Positions 6,010 through 14,212 of a stretch of DNA of 64,000 nt are shown here, in pieces; within the stretch, counting starts at the first letter, position 1; every line of letters starts with the position of its first letter. This DNA comes from Bradyrhizobium sp. WSM3983 (lineage in GTDB: Bacteria > Pseudomonadota > Alphaproteobacteria > Rhizobiales > Xanthobacteraceae). Made by a program: the position numbers and the translations under genes. The DNA lies in NCBI RefSeq assembly GCF_000473045.1, contig NZ_AXAY01000006.1:274072-338071 (forward strand), read 5' to 3'. A model generated the notes under the pieces. It saw nothing but the letters and a program-made list of their open reading frames with translations, had not been told where the DNA came from and did not search any database.

Positions 6010-6219
6010 GGCATCAATTTGATTCGCGCCTGTGCAAGCTGTTCATAGGTTCCGGCGAATCTCTTTTTTATCTATGCCTCGCAACCGGGAGTGTTATCTT
6101 TTGATTCGAAAGATTCGTGTCGCGTCGAGTTGAGAAGATTCTCTGAAGGTTCTCTAAAGACGCGTGATTCGACGCCGCCGCTGAGGGCGGGTTGCATAGA
6201 ATGTGTGGGGTCCGGGGTT

Positions 6220-6855
6220 ATGGGGTCGTCGGACGGATTTGAGTCCAAGAAGCTGGGAGTTCCCGCGGCCGGCGAGCACGGCGGCGGTGGTCGCGATAGC
6301 GCGCTCAGTCCCTTCACCGGACTGGGCGAGGGCAGCGCCAACCTCGTCGAGGTCCACGGCGTCATCAAATGGTTCGACGCCTCAAAGGGCTACGGGTTCA
6401 TCGTTCCCGACAATGGATGGCCCGACGTGCTCCTGCACGTTACCGTGCTTAGGCGCGACGGCTTCCAGACCGCGTACGAGGGCGCCCGCATCGTCGTCGA
6501 GTGCATCCAGCGTGCCAAGGGCTATCAGGCCTTCCGCGTCGTCTCGATGGACGAGTCGACCGCGATCCATCCCGCGCAGATGCTGCCGCCGCGCACCCAC
6601 GTCACGGTGACCCCGACCAGCGGGCTCGAGCGAGCCCAGGTCAAATGGTTCAACCGGCTGCGCGGCTTCGGCTTCCTGACCTGCGGGGAGGGCACCCCCG
6701 ACATCTTCGTGCACATGGAGACGCTGCGCCGCTTCGGCATGACCGAACTGCGGCCGGGGCAGTATGTGCTGGTGCGCTTTGGGCCCGGCTCCAAGGGCAT
6801 GATGGCGGCCGAGATCCATCCGGAGACGGGATCGCCGGGGCTCCAGTCGCACTAG
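6220..6855 (+). CDS. protein with two cold-shock domains
   Basis: From ATG 6220 the protein has 211 residues. A low-complexity Gly-rich linker (about 1-40) leads to cold-shock domain 1 (about 43-108), with VIKWFDASKGYGFIVPD and a divergent second RNA-binding motif DVLLHVTVL. Domain 2 (about 138-202) has VKWFNRLRGFGFLTC and DIFVHMETL. Tandem domains like this occur in alphaproteobacterial CspD/CspA relatives, whereas typical bacterial cold-shock proteins are about 70 residues. It is expected to bind single-stranded RNA or DNA. The start is uncertain, because the frame is open back to 6091. The leader before it is unusually AT-rich and may be a regulatory 5' untranslated region. Confidence 0.85.
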   Translation: MGSSDGFESKKLGVPAAGEHGGGGRDSALSPFTGLGEGSANLVEVHGVIKWFDASKGYGFIVPDNGWPDVLLHVTVLRRDGFQTAYEGARIVVECIQRAKGYQAFRVVSMDESTAIHPAQMLPPRTHVTVTPTSGLERAQVKWFNRLRGFGFLTCGEGTPDIFVHMETLRRFGMTELRPGQYVLVRFGPGSKGMMAAEIHPETGSPGLQSH

Positions 6856-6882
6856 CGGCTTCCCATTTTCGCATTCGTGAGC

Positions 6883-6921
6883 AGAAGCGCGCGGCCCCGG
6901 GGTCGCGCGCTTCTGGCTTTT
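6883..6921 (+). terminator. intrinsic terminator of the cold-shock gene
   Basis: AGAAGCGCGC and GCGCGCTTCT form a 10-bp perfect stem, followed by GGCTTTT. It lies 28 nt past the stop codon. Confidence 0.8.
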
Positions 6922-6982
6922 GTCATGATCGCCGCGTAAGGATGTCGCAGTCCCCCGCCGTCAGGCACAATGAGTCCATTCC

Positions 6983-7468
6983 ATGAGTTTTGATCGAAAG
7001 GCCGCCCGGTCCGTTGCCCGGGGCTGGCTTGCCGCCATCCTCGTCGTTGTCGGCTTTGCCGTCGCAAGCGGGTCCGCTCGCGCGGCCAGCTTCCAGCCGC
7101 TCGAGATCGTCACCAAGAACGGCGTGCAGGTATTCTCGGTGGAGATGGCGACCACGGACGAGGAGAAGCAGACCGGGCTGATGTACCGCAAGGAATTGGC
7201 GGACGGCAAAGGCATGCTGTTCGATTTCAATCCCGAGCAGGAAGTCTCGATGTGGATGAAGAACACCTTCGTCTCGCTCGACATGATCTTCATTCGCGCC
7301 GACGGCCGCATCCTGCGCATCGCCGAGAACACCGAGCCGCTCTCGACCAGGATCATTTCCTCGGGAGGTCCCGCCCGGGCCGTCCTCGAGGTGGTGGCGG
7401 GAACAGCGCAGAAATACGGCATCCGCCCGGGCGATCGGGTTGGCCACCCCCTGTTCGGCAGCAAATAG
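6983..7468 (+). CDS. exported DUF192 family protein
   Basis: The 161-residue protein has a signal peptide (RGWLAAILVVVGFAVASGSARA). The DUF192 domain follows: VFSVEMATTDEEKQTGLMYRK, MLFDFNPEQEVSMWMKNT, LDMIFI, GRILRI, and ARAVLEVVAGTAQKYGIRPGD. Members are small periplasmic or secreted beta proteins of unknown function, widespread in bacteria. In rhizobia the gene commonly follows a cold-shock gene, as it does here. The intervening terminator suggests a separate promoter. It ends 82 nt before tRNA-Pro. Confidence 0.88.
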   Translation: MSFDRKAARSVARGWLAAILVVVGFAVASGSARAASFQPLEIVTKNGVQVFSVEMATTDEEKQTGLMYRKELADGKGMLFDFNPEQEVSMWMKNTFVSLDMIFIRADGRILRIAENTEPLSTRIISSGGPARAVLEVVAGTAQKYGIRPGDRVGHPLFGSK

Positions 7469-7550
7469 GTCCTGACGGTGCGGCCAAGGCCGGCTCGGTA
7501 GGCTTGCTGGCGCTTGGGGAAGCGTGTATCGACGGGGCTCGCCGGACATT

Positions 7551-7627
7551 CGGGGTATAGCGCAGCCTGGTAGCGCGGCAGTTTTGGGTACTGCAGGTCG
7601 TTGGTTCGAATCCAGCTGCCCCGACCA
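7551..7627 (+). tRNA. tRNA-Pro (TGG)
   Basis: This is a 77-nt cloverleaf. The acceptor CGGGGTA pairs with TGCCCCG, the D arm is GCGC AGCCTGGTA GCGC, and the anticodon stem GGCAG/CTGC... encloses loop TTTGGGT with anticodon TGG. The T arm is TGG TTCGAAT CCA, and the encoded 3' end is ACCA. No integrase or duplicated 3' end is seen within the next kilobase. Confidence 0.93.
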
Positions 7628-7889
7628 GTAATTTCAATGACTTATAAGAGATTTTCAGCTTCCGTCTTCCCAGAAAATAGCATTGGGAAGGGCATGGGAA
7701 GTTCGAGGCAGGGGGTGAGTCAATTTGACTCAGGGGTAACCCGACCACTCTCCTTGATTGAGGATTCACACCGCACAGCTTCTGCCGAATAGTCCCCGCC
7801 AGCTGGATCGACTGGCTTGGAGGAGGGCATGCCTCGCCCGGTCAGACGCCACACGCGGACGGTCGGCCGGTCAACGTACGTTCGGCGAG

Positions 7890-8051
7890 ATGCGCGAGAT
7901 GGGGCTGCGCGGAGTCCTGGTCTATTGCCATTGCGGCCATCATGTTGCGCTCGACGCTGATCGTTGGCGTGACGATATGCGGCTGTCAGATATCGAGCCG
8001 CGCTTCGTCTGCTCTGGATGCGATGGGTGCAGGAGTGCTCTTAGTTCTTGA
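7890..8051 (+). pseudogene. short Cys/His-rich protein with a degraded C-terminus
   Basis: The frame reads MREMGLRGVLVYCHCGHHVALDA..., then DDMRLSDIEPRFVCSGC before running into an unrelated end and a stop. From memory, related rhizobial proteins of about 65-75 residues share the pattern VYC-hydrophilic-DDIRLSDIEPRFVCxxCGxRGADVRP. Here the sequence departs right after the second Cys pair, consistent with a frameshift. The Cys/His spacing suggests a small zinc ribbon. The gene overlaps the 3' end of the opposite-strand gene at 8041. An upstream in-frame start at 7758 exists but lacks conserved character. Confidence 0.5.
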
Positions 8052-8322
8052 GCGCTTTTCCGAAGCTGTGGCCGCCATCGTTGCAGGATATTTGGCGGTA
8101 GGGATACGATCCCGATCTTGTACAAGCGACGGTCACGTTGCCGGATGAAAAAGTGAACGTGGGAGCGTGCTGCTTTGGATGCTTGGTCTTAAAGCATTGA
8201 ATCTGGCTATTATTGAACTGTCTTAGCTCCGAGTTGGCCTTTACGTAGTTTAAAAATCCTGGGCAATCGTTGGCGAAAGCGCTGGCCGGGAAGATCATGA
8301 AGATTGAAAGAATGAGCTTCAT
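8041..8322 (-). CDS. small exported Cys-containing protein
   Basis: The 93 residues start with a signal peptide (KLILSIFMIFPASAFA, cleavage before NDCPG). The mature part has four Cys (NDCPGF, IQCFK, VACTRSG, ISCNDGG) that could form two disulfides. Base composition is clearly lower in GC than its neighbours, and the codons are less biased, which suggests transfer or relaxed constraint. No family is recognised. It is not obviously in an operon. Confidence 0.6.
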   Translation of the reverse strand: MKLILSIFMIFPASAFANDCPGFLNYVKANSELRQFNNSQIQCFKTKHPKQHAPTFTFSSGNVTVACTRSGSYPYRQISCNDGGHSFGKALKN

Positions 8323-8651
8323 TGCAATCTCCTCTTGCGTCGATGGAGATCTCGGCCACGGATGCCGAGATGCATAGCCCGCCCAACACTCGCACGTTTG
8401 TTGAAATCCAGCGATGCCCCGATAGGATTACTTCGCCGGGGCTGGCTGCATATTTCACTTAGATCGTTTTTACCCAGCTTCATTTTGTCCAATCCGAGGG
8501 CCGCAGCGAACTCAGTCGCTGCGGCCCTCGTCGTTTAGCGCTGGCCTTGGTCAGGCCGGCAGCGCGTTGCCGCGACAACCTGTCCGCCACACAACCTTCG
8601 CGTCAGCTTCGCGTGCACTATCTCTGCGCGTGCAATGGGGAATGTTCGGAC

Positions 8652-9380
8652 ATGTTTAGAGCTCTATGCGGTACGGCGATTCTCGTCTTGTCTGCGACCG
8701 CGGCATCCGCGGCTGATTATGCGCGGCAGGCGCCTCCACTGGCGCCGCTCACCTTCAACTGGACCGGCTGCTATCTCGGGGGTCATCTCGGCGGCGGTGC
8801 GAGCGAGGATCGCACGATCAACAGCGCCGGCGGGACCGTCGATTTCGGCGCGGGCGGATTCATTGGCGGCGGACAGGCCGGCTGCGACCATCAATTCGCA
8901 TCCAACTGGGTCGTCGGCGCCGAGGGCCGCGCCGCATGGTCGAGCCTGTCGAGCCAGCACGCCAGCAATGTCAGATTTCCCGCATTCGGCAACCTCGTCG
9001 TGCCCTCGCAGTTCGGCCTCAAGAACGATCTTCTGGCCTCGATCACCGCACGGTTCGGTTACGCCTACGGTTCAGGCTGGCTGTTCTATGGGCGAGGTGG
9101 CGTCGCCTGGACCCACGAGAAGATCGATGATGCCTATGTCAGTCCGGCCACTGGTTTCCGAATCGATCCAAGCGCGTCCGTCATGCGGACCGGCTGGACA
9201 TTGGGTGCGGGCGTGGAATGGGCGTTTGCACCATGCTGGTCAGCCAATGTCGAATACAATTACCACGACTTCGGTACGAAGGGCCCGATACAGCTGATCA
9301 GTCCGGTCGAGGGCATCACGGTGGCCCATCTCAAGGACACGATCCATGCCGCGACGATCGGCGTGAATTACCACTACTGA
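8652..9380 (+). CDS. outer-membrane beta-barrel protein (Omp25/31-like)
   Basis: I start at ATG 8652, giving 242 residues; the longer open frame lacks a signal-like start. The signal peptide is ALCGTAILVLSATAASAADY. The mature protein opens with FNWTGCYLGGHLGGG, the usual first strand of rhizobial Omp25/Omp31 barrels (NWTGFYVGG). It has alternating strands such as WVVGAEGRAAWSS, ITARFGYAYGSGWLFYGRGGVAW and WTLGAGVEWAFA, then SANVEYNYHDFG. It ends in aromatic IGVNYHY, as barrel proteins require for assembly. The family forms 8-strand barrels in the outer membrane. It appears monocistronic. Confidence 0.85.
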   Translation: MFRALCGTAILVLSATAASAADYARQAPPLAPLTFNWTGCYLGGHLGGGASEDRTINSAGGTVDFGAGGFIGGGQAGCDHQFASNWVVGAEGRAAWSSLSSQHASNVRFPAFGNLVVPSQFGLKNDLLASITARFGYAYGSGWLFYGRGGVAWTHEKIDDAYVSPATGFRIDPSASVMRTGWTLGAGVEWAFAPCWSANVEYNYHDFGTKGPIQLISPVEGITVAHLKDTIHAATIGVNYHY

Positions 9381-9425
9381 TGTGATCGGAAGCGGCCGAC
9401 ATGCCACAGCCGGCCTGCTCAGCCG

Positions 9426-9647
9426 TCAGGACAGCAGCCAGTCGACGAGGCGCCAGGCCATCCAGCCCAGCACGCAGATCCAGCCTACCATCGCGACCGC
9501 CGCGAACCCGAGCCAGCACAGTGCAAACAGCGATGTCCGGGGTTGCTCTGCCTCGGACAGTTTCTCGGTCGTATCGATTTGGCTCACAGCATCCCCTTGG
9601 CCAACGGCCTGCTGTTCATTGGTCAGCGTTCGCTCGCGAAAATTCAC
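9426..9647 (-). CDS. small membrane protein
   Basis: The 73 residues have a polar N-terminal half (NFRERTLTNEQQAVGQGDAV, then SQIDTTEKLSEAEQPRT) and a C-terminal hydrophobic hairpin or single helix (LFALCWLGFAAVAMVGWICVLGWMAW) ending RLVDWLLS. The C-terminal layout is very like that of the 51-aa protein at 29357-29512 (LFGLALLAAIILV, ending FLTWLVS), so the two may be distant paralogues. Function unknown. Confidence 0.6.
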   Translation of the reverse strand: MNFRERTLTNEQQAVGQGDAVSQIDTTEKLSEAEQPRTSLFALCWLGFAAVAMVGWICVLGWMAWRLVDWLLS

Positions 9648-9868
9648 CGGCCGCGCTCCAACTCACACGGACGTGAGACGGGATGACTGTCCTTTCACGG
9701 CAAGCGCGAGCCGATCAGACCCGTTCGCGGCATCCCCCGGACAGGCGGGAAGAAGCTGCAACCCGTGACAGAGCGAATGGTTTCTGATGTTTGCTGGAGA
9801 ATAGGCGCAGCCGTGATGATTTTTGCTGACGGTGCGTTAACGGCCGCAGGAATTACCAAAGCTTCATC

Positions 9869-9903
9869 GAACCTTTGGGCGTCGCCATAGACATAACAGT
9901 GTT
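9869..9903 (+). promoter_or_regulatory. candidate promoter of small RNA B
   Basis: GAACCTTTG begins at 9869, exactly 35 nt before the inferred 5' end of small RNA B. This matches the box and spacing before copy A. The region between differs (CATAACAGT here), so the shared part is the upstream box only. Confidence 0.45.
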
Positions 9904-9977
9904 GGGGATTTCAGCGCCCAATGTCTAAACGGACGCCGCCAAGCGATGATATTCCGCTTGCGCGGCGTTGCGCTTTT
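9904..9977 (+). ncRNA. candidate small RNA, copy B
   Basis: The element starts GGGGATTTCAGCGCCC, identical over 16 nt to copy A at 2580 (minus). A 12-nt variable spacer follows, then a hairpin with outer arms ACGCCGC and GCGGCGT, inner arms CAAGCG and CGCTTG, and loop ATGATATTC. It ends GCGCTTTT. Length is 74 nt versus 75 for copy A. Sequence changes between the copies keep both stem segments paired, which argues for selection on an RNA. It lies in a 336-nt gene-free gap, and no reading frame fits. Function and target are unknown. Confidence 0.65.
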
Positions 9978-9983
9978 AAGGGC

Positions 9984-10139
9984 TCAGTTCGAGGCGTACC
10001 AGCCCGCCGGAAACGGGATCAGCGGCCAGACTGGATAATTGTCGTTGGCAGCCCTCGGCGATCTGTCGTGTGACGGCCTGGCAACCGGTGGGGGCGATGA
10101 AATCATCGCGAGGTGCAAATATGCAAACTGCAAATTCAT
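9984..10139 (-). CDS. possible small protein (51 aa)
   Basis: The C-terminal half (RSPRAANDNYPVWPLIPFPAGWYASN) has the AANDN-Pro/Trp composition seen in many short Bradyrhizobium proteins of unknown role. The start is uncertain. ATG 10139 (MNLQFAYLHLA) and ATG 10106 (MISSPPP) are both possible and neither has a good ribosome binding site. The longer open frame to 10271 looks non-coding. Confidence 0.35.
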   Translation of the reverse strand: MNLQFAYLHLAMISSPPPVARPSHDRSPRAANDNYPVWPLIPFPAGWYASN

Positions 10140-10449
10140 GATTATCGACCCGCAGTCAGTCGTTTGAAAAATTCGGTCTGAGCTCGAAACCATTCCAGCG
10201 CGCTCTTCGGAAACGGCGCACTGATTCTCAAATTGCGCATACATCTTAGGAAAGATAGGCAGGCGTTTCAACCGACAACGCGGCTCTCCGTCGGCAAGTA
10301 AGGTTGATCGGTTAGGTTAAGCACGAGCCGTCGTTGCGGTCGTTTTGAGGACTGGTATCAAACCAGTCCCGGCACGCGACGACGCCCCATCAGCGGCTCA
10401 CACGAGATCACATTCGTCGCGGCGTTTCGTTTCGCGCGAGTTGTCCGCC
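10140..10449. other. gene-free stretch
   Basis: I see no supported gene, RNA structure or repeat here. The region just upstream of the gene at 10450 is presumably its promoter region. Confidence 0.5.
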
Positions 10450-10644
10450 ATGGCTTTCGATCTCAACTCCAAAACACCCCGCCAACGGTCGAACTGGACC
10501 GAGATCTGGCACCTCTGGACCGTGATCGTACCGCGCCGTTCGATCAACGGGCAGCTCGTCTACGGCAAGGTCTGGCGCCGTCACGACGGCCGCGACTGGA
10601 TCTACAAGAAATTTACCGAATACGACGGCGAGGCGGCGGCCTGA
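10450..10644 (+). CDS. small basic aromatic protein
   Basis: From ATG 10450 the protein has 64 residues: AFDLNSKTPRQRSNWTEIWH, LWTVIVPRRSINGQLVYGKVW, RRHDGRDWIYKKFTEYDGE. The WTVIVPRRSI-G-LVYGKVWRRHDGR-WIYKKFTEY pattern is one I associate with a conserved short protein of the Bradyrhizobium group. The function is unknown. The frame upstream to 10345 is open but lacks that character. It converges on opgC, with 48 nt between stops. Confidence 0.65.
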   Translation: MAFDLNSKTPRQRSNWTEIWHLWTVIVPRRSINGQLVYGKVWRRHDGRDWIYKKFTEYDGEAAA

Positions 10645-10672
10645 GGCTTCCGCCGCAGCGCGGCTCAGGCGG

Positions 10673-10700
10673 TCTCTCTCAAGCAGCCTCTCTCAAGCAG
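10673..10700. repeat. 14-bp tandem duplication over the opgC stop codon
   Basis: YCTCTCTCAAGCAG occurs twice head to tail (10673-10686 and 10687-10700). On the minus strand each unit contains GCTTGA, the opgC terminal codons. Confidence 0.7.
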
Positions 10701-11871
10701 TCTTGGCCGTCGGGGTGGCCGCAGGCTTCGCCGGCGGCGGCTTCAGTGGCTTGTCCTGCCGCTTCGACCAGGAGATGTAATAGGCGACCGTCGTCATGAT
10801 CGCGATGCCCGCGATGGAGACGAAGAGCTGCGCGAACAGTGAGCCCGAGCTCATCGACAACTCGAAATGGCCGACGAAGGACAAGAACACGCCGACGCAG
10901 AACACGGCGAGCGATTGCTGGCCGCAGACGATCACCGGATCGAAGATCTTCCACTCCAGCCCCGGCCATTCCTTCGGCACGAAGCGGATCACCAGGATCA
11001 CGATCACGACGAAGTGGATGAAGCGGTAGGGCGCGAGGTTGGTCTTGTCGTTCGGATTGAACGTCGAGAACAGCCATTCCGGAAACATGCCGCCGAAGGT
11101 CGGGAAACGGCCCGCCATCGTCATGATCAGTGCGAACGCCAGATAGGCGAAGCAAAGCCATATCGTGATCGGTGAGTTGATCAGCCAGCCCGAGCGACGT
11201 GCGCCGCCCATCGCGCACCAGGCGCCGAACACGAACAGCACCTGCCAGCAATAGGGGTTGAAGTACCACTGGCCGGCCGGATAGGCGTTCAGGTTCAGGC
11301 CAAAGTGACGCGCGGTCAGCCACAGGATGATGGAGAGCACCATCGTCAGATCCGGCTTGCGCAGCATGAACCACAGCACCGGCGGAAACAGGCCCATCAG
11401 CACGATGTAGAGCGGCAGCACGTCGAGATTGAGCGGCTTGAAGCGCAGGAACAGGCCCTGGCGCAGCGTCTCGGTGGCGTTGTCAACGAGGCCGGCGACG
11501 TTGAACTCGTTGATCATCTCGGAATCGCCGAAGCGCAGCGCGAGATAGCTGATCGAGGCAATGTAGATCACGAACAGGATGATGTGGGCGACGTAGAGCT
11601 GCCAGACCCGCTTGGTGAGGCGGGTGGCGCCGACGATGAAGCCGCGCTCCAGCATCATGCGGGCATAGACGAACGAGGCCGTATAGCCGGAGATGAAGAC
11701 GAACAGGTCGGCGGCGTCGGAAAAGCCGTAATTGCGCGTCGTGATCCAGTTCACGATGTTGTCGGGGATGTGGTCGAGGAAGATCGCCCAGTTGGCGACG
11801 CCGCGAAACAGGTCGAGCCTGAGGTCACGGCCCTTCTCGGGGAGCGTGGCGTTGATGTTCAGGAAGGCCAT
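10693..11871 (-). CDS. opgC: OpgC-family periplasmic-glucan modification membrane protein
   Basis: The 392-residue polytopic membrane protein has about ten hydrophobic segments. OpgC transfers succinyl groups to osmoregulated periplasmic glucans in Rhodobacter and relatives. Family marks are the N-terminal RDLRLDLFRGVANWAIFLDH-type acyltransferase start, the VNWIT-RNYGFSDAADLFVFISGY segment, and the conserved PLNLDVLPLYIVLMGLFPP and NPYCWQVLFVFGAWC. The C-terminal tail (KPPPAKPAATPTAKTA) is disordered. I start at ATG 11871; an extra 31 residues upstream are Arg/Pro-rich and implausible. It stands alone, with no glucan synthase nearby. Its stop region is duplicated. Confidence 0.87.
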   Translation of the reverse strand: MAFLNINATLPEKGRDLRLDLFRGVANWAIFLDHIPDNIVNWITTRNYGFSDAADLFVFISGYTASFVYARMMLERGFIVGATRLTKRVWQLYVAHIILFVIYIASISYLALRFGDSEMINEFNVAGLVDNATETLRQGLFLRFKPLNLDVLPLYIVLMGLFPPVLWFMLRKPDLTMVLSIILWLTARHFGLNLNAYPAGQWYFNPYCWQVLFVFGAWCAMGGARRSGWLINSPITIWLCFAYLAFALIMTMAGRFPTFGGMFPEWLFSTFNPNDKTNLAPYRFIHFVVIVILVIRFVPKEWPGLEWKIFDPVIVCGQQSLAVFCVGVFLSFVGHFELSMSSGSLFAQLFVSIAGIAIMTTVAYYISWSKRQDKPLKPPPAKPAATPTAKTA

Positions 11872-12130
11872 GCGACGGGAGCTTTCGAAGGGGACGGATA
11901 GGCGGATGTCGGCGAGGCAGGGCCGCCGGGCGGGATTCCCCGGCGGACGGCGGCGGGGACGCAATTGTCACAGTGCAGCATAATGACTATACCCGTCGGT
12001 GAGGGACCCGGGGGCCCCGGAATCACCGATCAGTTCCCGAAAGGTGTCTCTATACTATGCCCGCGGTTTCCACCAATCGCTACCGTGACGCATTAAAATC
12101 GAACGAAAAGACCAAGAGGCCCGACCGCCA

Positions 12131-12436
12131 ATGACCGCACGCATTTTCAAGCCCGCCAAGAACGCGATGCAATCCGGCCGGTCCAAGGCCAAGGAATGGC
12201 AGCTCGATTACGAGCCGGAGCAGCCGCGTGCGGTCGAGCCGCTGATGGGCTGGACCTCGTCCGGTGACATGAAGCAGCAGATCACGCTGCGCTTCGACAC
12301 CAAGGACGAGGCGGTCGCCTATTGCGAGCGCAAGGGCATCGCCTACCAGGTGATCGAGCCGAAGGAATCGCTCCACCGCCAAGTCGCCTACGCCGACAAT
12401 TTCTCCTTCCGCCGCGGCGAGCCCTGGACGCATTGA
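12131..12436 (+). CDS. NDUFS4-like accessory subunit of respiratory complex I
   Basis: The 101 residues start MTARIFKPAKNAMQSGRSKAKEW, the standard opening of the ETC complex I 18-kDa accessory subunit. The core WTSSGDMKQQITLRFDTKDEAVAYCERKGIAYQVIEP and end YADNFSFRRGEPWTH follow. In mitochondria and alphaproteobacteria this protein binds the hydrophilic arm of NADH:ubiquinone oxidoreductase and stabilises it. The main nuo operon is not in this window. The gene is stand-alone, as it usually is in this class. Length matches the family. Confidence 0.92.
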   Translation: MTARIFKPAKNAMQSGRSKAKEWQLDYEPEQPRAVEPLMGWTSSGDMKQQITLRFDTKDEAVAYCERKGIAYQVIEPKESLHRQVAYADNFSFRRGEPWTH

Positions 12437-12532
12437 GGGGCTTCACCTCGTTCGTTCTCGCGGGGAGCCCTTGGCACCCATTCCGCCGCGTGCTTCGCTG
12501 GTCCGCATGACGGGACCATGACGAGGTGGGGG

Positions 12533-13027
12533 ATGGCGGGGCGTGACCGGCTCGACGGCGTCGATCTGAAGATCTTGTCCGAGCTGCAGCAGGACGGGCG
12601 GGTTCGCAACAACGAGCTGGCGCTGCGCGTGGGCGTCTCCGCGCCGAACTGCCTGCGGCGGCTCAAGTCGCTGTTCAGCCGCGGCGTGATCCGCGCCGTG
12701 CGTGCCGTCATCGACGAGCGGCTGCTCGGCTATGAGGTGGTGTCGTTCGTCTCGATCCAGCTCGGCAGCCAGGCGCAACCAGTGCTCGAAGCGTTCGAGG
12801 GATCGATCGCCGCGATCCCGCGCATCCAGCAGTGCTGGCGCATTTCGGGCGACACCGACTATCTCCTCAAATGCGTCGCGCCGAGCGTCGAGAGCATGCG
12901 TCAGCAGCTCCTGCATTTCGCCGCCATGCCCAACGTGAAGAACGTCCGCAGCTTTCCAGTACTGGGTGTCGCGAAGGACGTGCCGCTGCCGTTGCGAGAG
13001 ATCGCGGCTGCGGCGCCGGCAGGATAG
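12533..13027 (+). CDS. Lrp/AsnC-family transcription regulator
   Basis: The 164-residue protein has an N-terminal winged helix-turn-helix (LDGVDLKILSELQQDGRVRN, NELALRVGVSAPNCLRRLKSL). It is followed by the RAM ligand-binding domain (VVSFVSIQLG, CWRISGDTDYLLKCVAPSVE, VRSFPVLGVAKD). I prefer ATG 12533 over 12518 because GAGGTGG lies 5 nt upstream. Lrp-type proteins usually sense an amino acid and often control the adjacent gene. The nearest gene is the convergent AraC regulator of the leucine-degradation cluster, so a link to branched-chain amino acid sensing is attractive but only inference. Confidence 0.88.
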   Translation: MAGRDRLDGVDLKILSELQQDGRVRNNELALRVGVSAPNCLRRLKSLFSRGVIRAVRAVIDERLLGYEVVSFVSIQLGSQAQPVLEAFEGSIAAIPRIQQCWRISGDTDYLLKCVAPSVESMRQQLLHFAAMPNVKNVRSFPVLGVAKDVPLPLREIAAAAPAG

Positions 13028-13058
13028 GAGCCGCGCGAGGCGACGGCGACCGCACCCT

Positions 13059-14087
13059 TCAGCGATATCGCCCCCGAAACTCGCGCGGGCTGGCGCCGGT
13101 CCAGCTGCGGAAGGCCCGCGAAAAGCTTTTTTCGTTGCGGAAGCCGGCGATCTCCGCGATCCGCTTGATCGGGGTGCGGCCGCGCATCAGCTCCTGCTTG
13201 GCGAGCTCGAGCTTGGCTTCCTCCTTGAGGTCGCGCAGCGAGGTTGCCTCTTCGCGGAGCCGCCGATGCATGGTGCGGGTGGAGAGCGCGAGCTCGCTTG
13301 CGACATCCTCCGCACCCAGAATGCGGCCGCGCGCCTCCCGCAGCACGCGCCTGACACGTTCGACCAGCAAACGATCGCGGCGATAGGGCAGCACCGTCAG
13401 GCGCAGCGCGCCCTTGAGCATGCTGTCGAGATCGGCGGCGCTGCGGGTCAGCGGCAGCGAGAGATAATGCTTGTCGAAGATGATGCGGGCGCAATCCGCA
13501 TCGAAGCGGACATGCTTGCAGAAGATGGTCGGATAGACCGAGACGTGTCCGGGCTCGGAATAGGGAAACTCCGCCGCACGCAGCGCGATCGCGGAATCCA
13601 CCGCCCAGCAGGAGAAGCCGAGCACGTAGCGGAGCAGGGTGACGAGGCAGAACTCGCGCAACGGCCCGAGATCACGCTGCTCGCGAATGGAGATAGTGGC
13701 GGTCTCGCCGCTGACCGCAAGCTCGAACAGCACGTCCTCGGTGAGCAGGCGATGGTGCCGGCACCAGCGCTTCAGCGCGACCTCGAGCGTGGGCGCGGTG
13801 ATCGAGGCACGGCACAGCATGCCGTAAGTGCCGAAAGGGAGCCTGCGCGAGAACCAGCCGAGCGCCTCGTCGTCGAGCTCGCGCATGGCATGGCCCGCCA
13901 GCGCCTCGAACTGCGCCGCCGTGACCCGCCCGTCGGCCGATCCGACGAGGTCGGACAGGACCTGCCCCTTGCTCAATGCCTCGGCCGGATCCCGCCCATA
14001 GCGGGCATAGGCCGCGACCACGCCGCGGACGAAGGCGGCGGGGGTCATGGCGCGGCGGGGCGTCGCGGTTGCGGTCTGAAAGGGCAT
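13059..14087 (-). CDS. AraC-family regulator, divergent from the liu operon
   Basis: The 342 residues have an N-terminal arabinose-binding-like sensor ([19 protein letters not shown] through [17 protein letters not shown] and [29 protein letters not shown]). The C-terminal AraC helix-turn-helix pair reads [21 protein letters not shown], then [33 protein letters not shown] start at ATG 14087. Sensors of this class (PF12625) are typical of regulators of fatty acid and acyl-CoA catabolism. The gene faces liuA across 125 bp containing a dyad at 14110, so it is the likely activator. Other bacteria use a MerR-type LiuR here. Confidence 0.88.
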   Translation of the reverse strand: MPFQTATATPRRAMTPAAFVRGVVAAYARYGRDPAEALSKGQVLSDLVGSADGRVTAAQFEALAGHAMRELDDEALGWFSRRLPFGTYGMLCRASITAPTLEVALKRWCRHHRLLTEDVLFELAVSGETATISIREQRDLGPLREFCLVTLLRYVLGFSCWAVDSAIALRAAEFPYSEPGHVSVYPTIFCKHVRFDADCARIIFDKHYLSLPLTRSAADLDSMLKGALRLTVLPYRRDRLLVERVRRVLREARGRILGAEDVASELALSTRTMHRRLREEATSLRDLKEEAKLELAKQELMRGRTPIKRIAEIAGFRNEKSFSRAFRSWTGASPREFRGRYR

Positions 14088-14109
14088 CGAAAGTCCTTTG
14101 GAAAATCCT

Positions 14110-14123
14110 CGCCAAACTTGGCG
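14110..14123. promoter_or_regulatory. candidate operator between araC and liuA
   Basis: CGCCAA-AC-TTGGCG is a perfect 6-bp dyad with a 2-nt centre, inside the 125-bp divergent promoter region. AraC proteins more often bind direct repeats, so this is only suggestive. Confidence 0.35.
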
Positions 14124-14212
14124 GAAAATGCAACCTTTTCGACCGCCACGGCGCCCGGGCGGGGGTAGGTTCGGGACGGACAAGAAATCCGCAAGAGTAC
14201 GGAGGAATCGCC

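Noticed and set aside
7353..7769. A 138-aa minus-strand protein containing GAAGFEPTTCSTQNC
   Set aside because: That peptide is the translation of the antisense strand of tRNA-Pro, a familiar annotation artefact.
8547..8651. A 35-residue N-terminal extension of the beta-barrel protein
   Set aside because: It is Arg/Cys-rich and precedes a normal signal peptide beginning at 8652.
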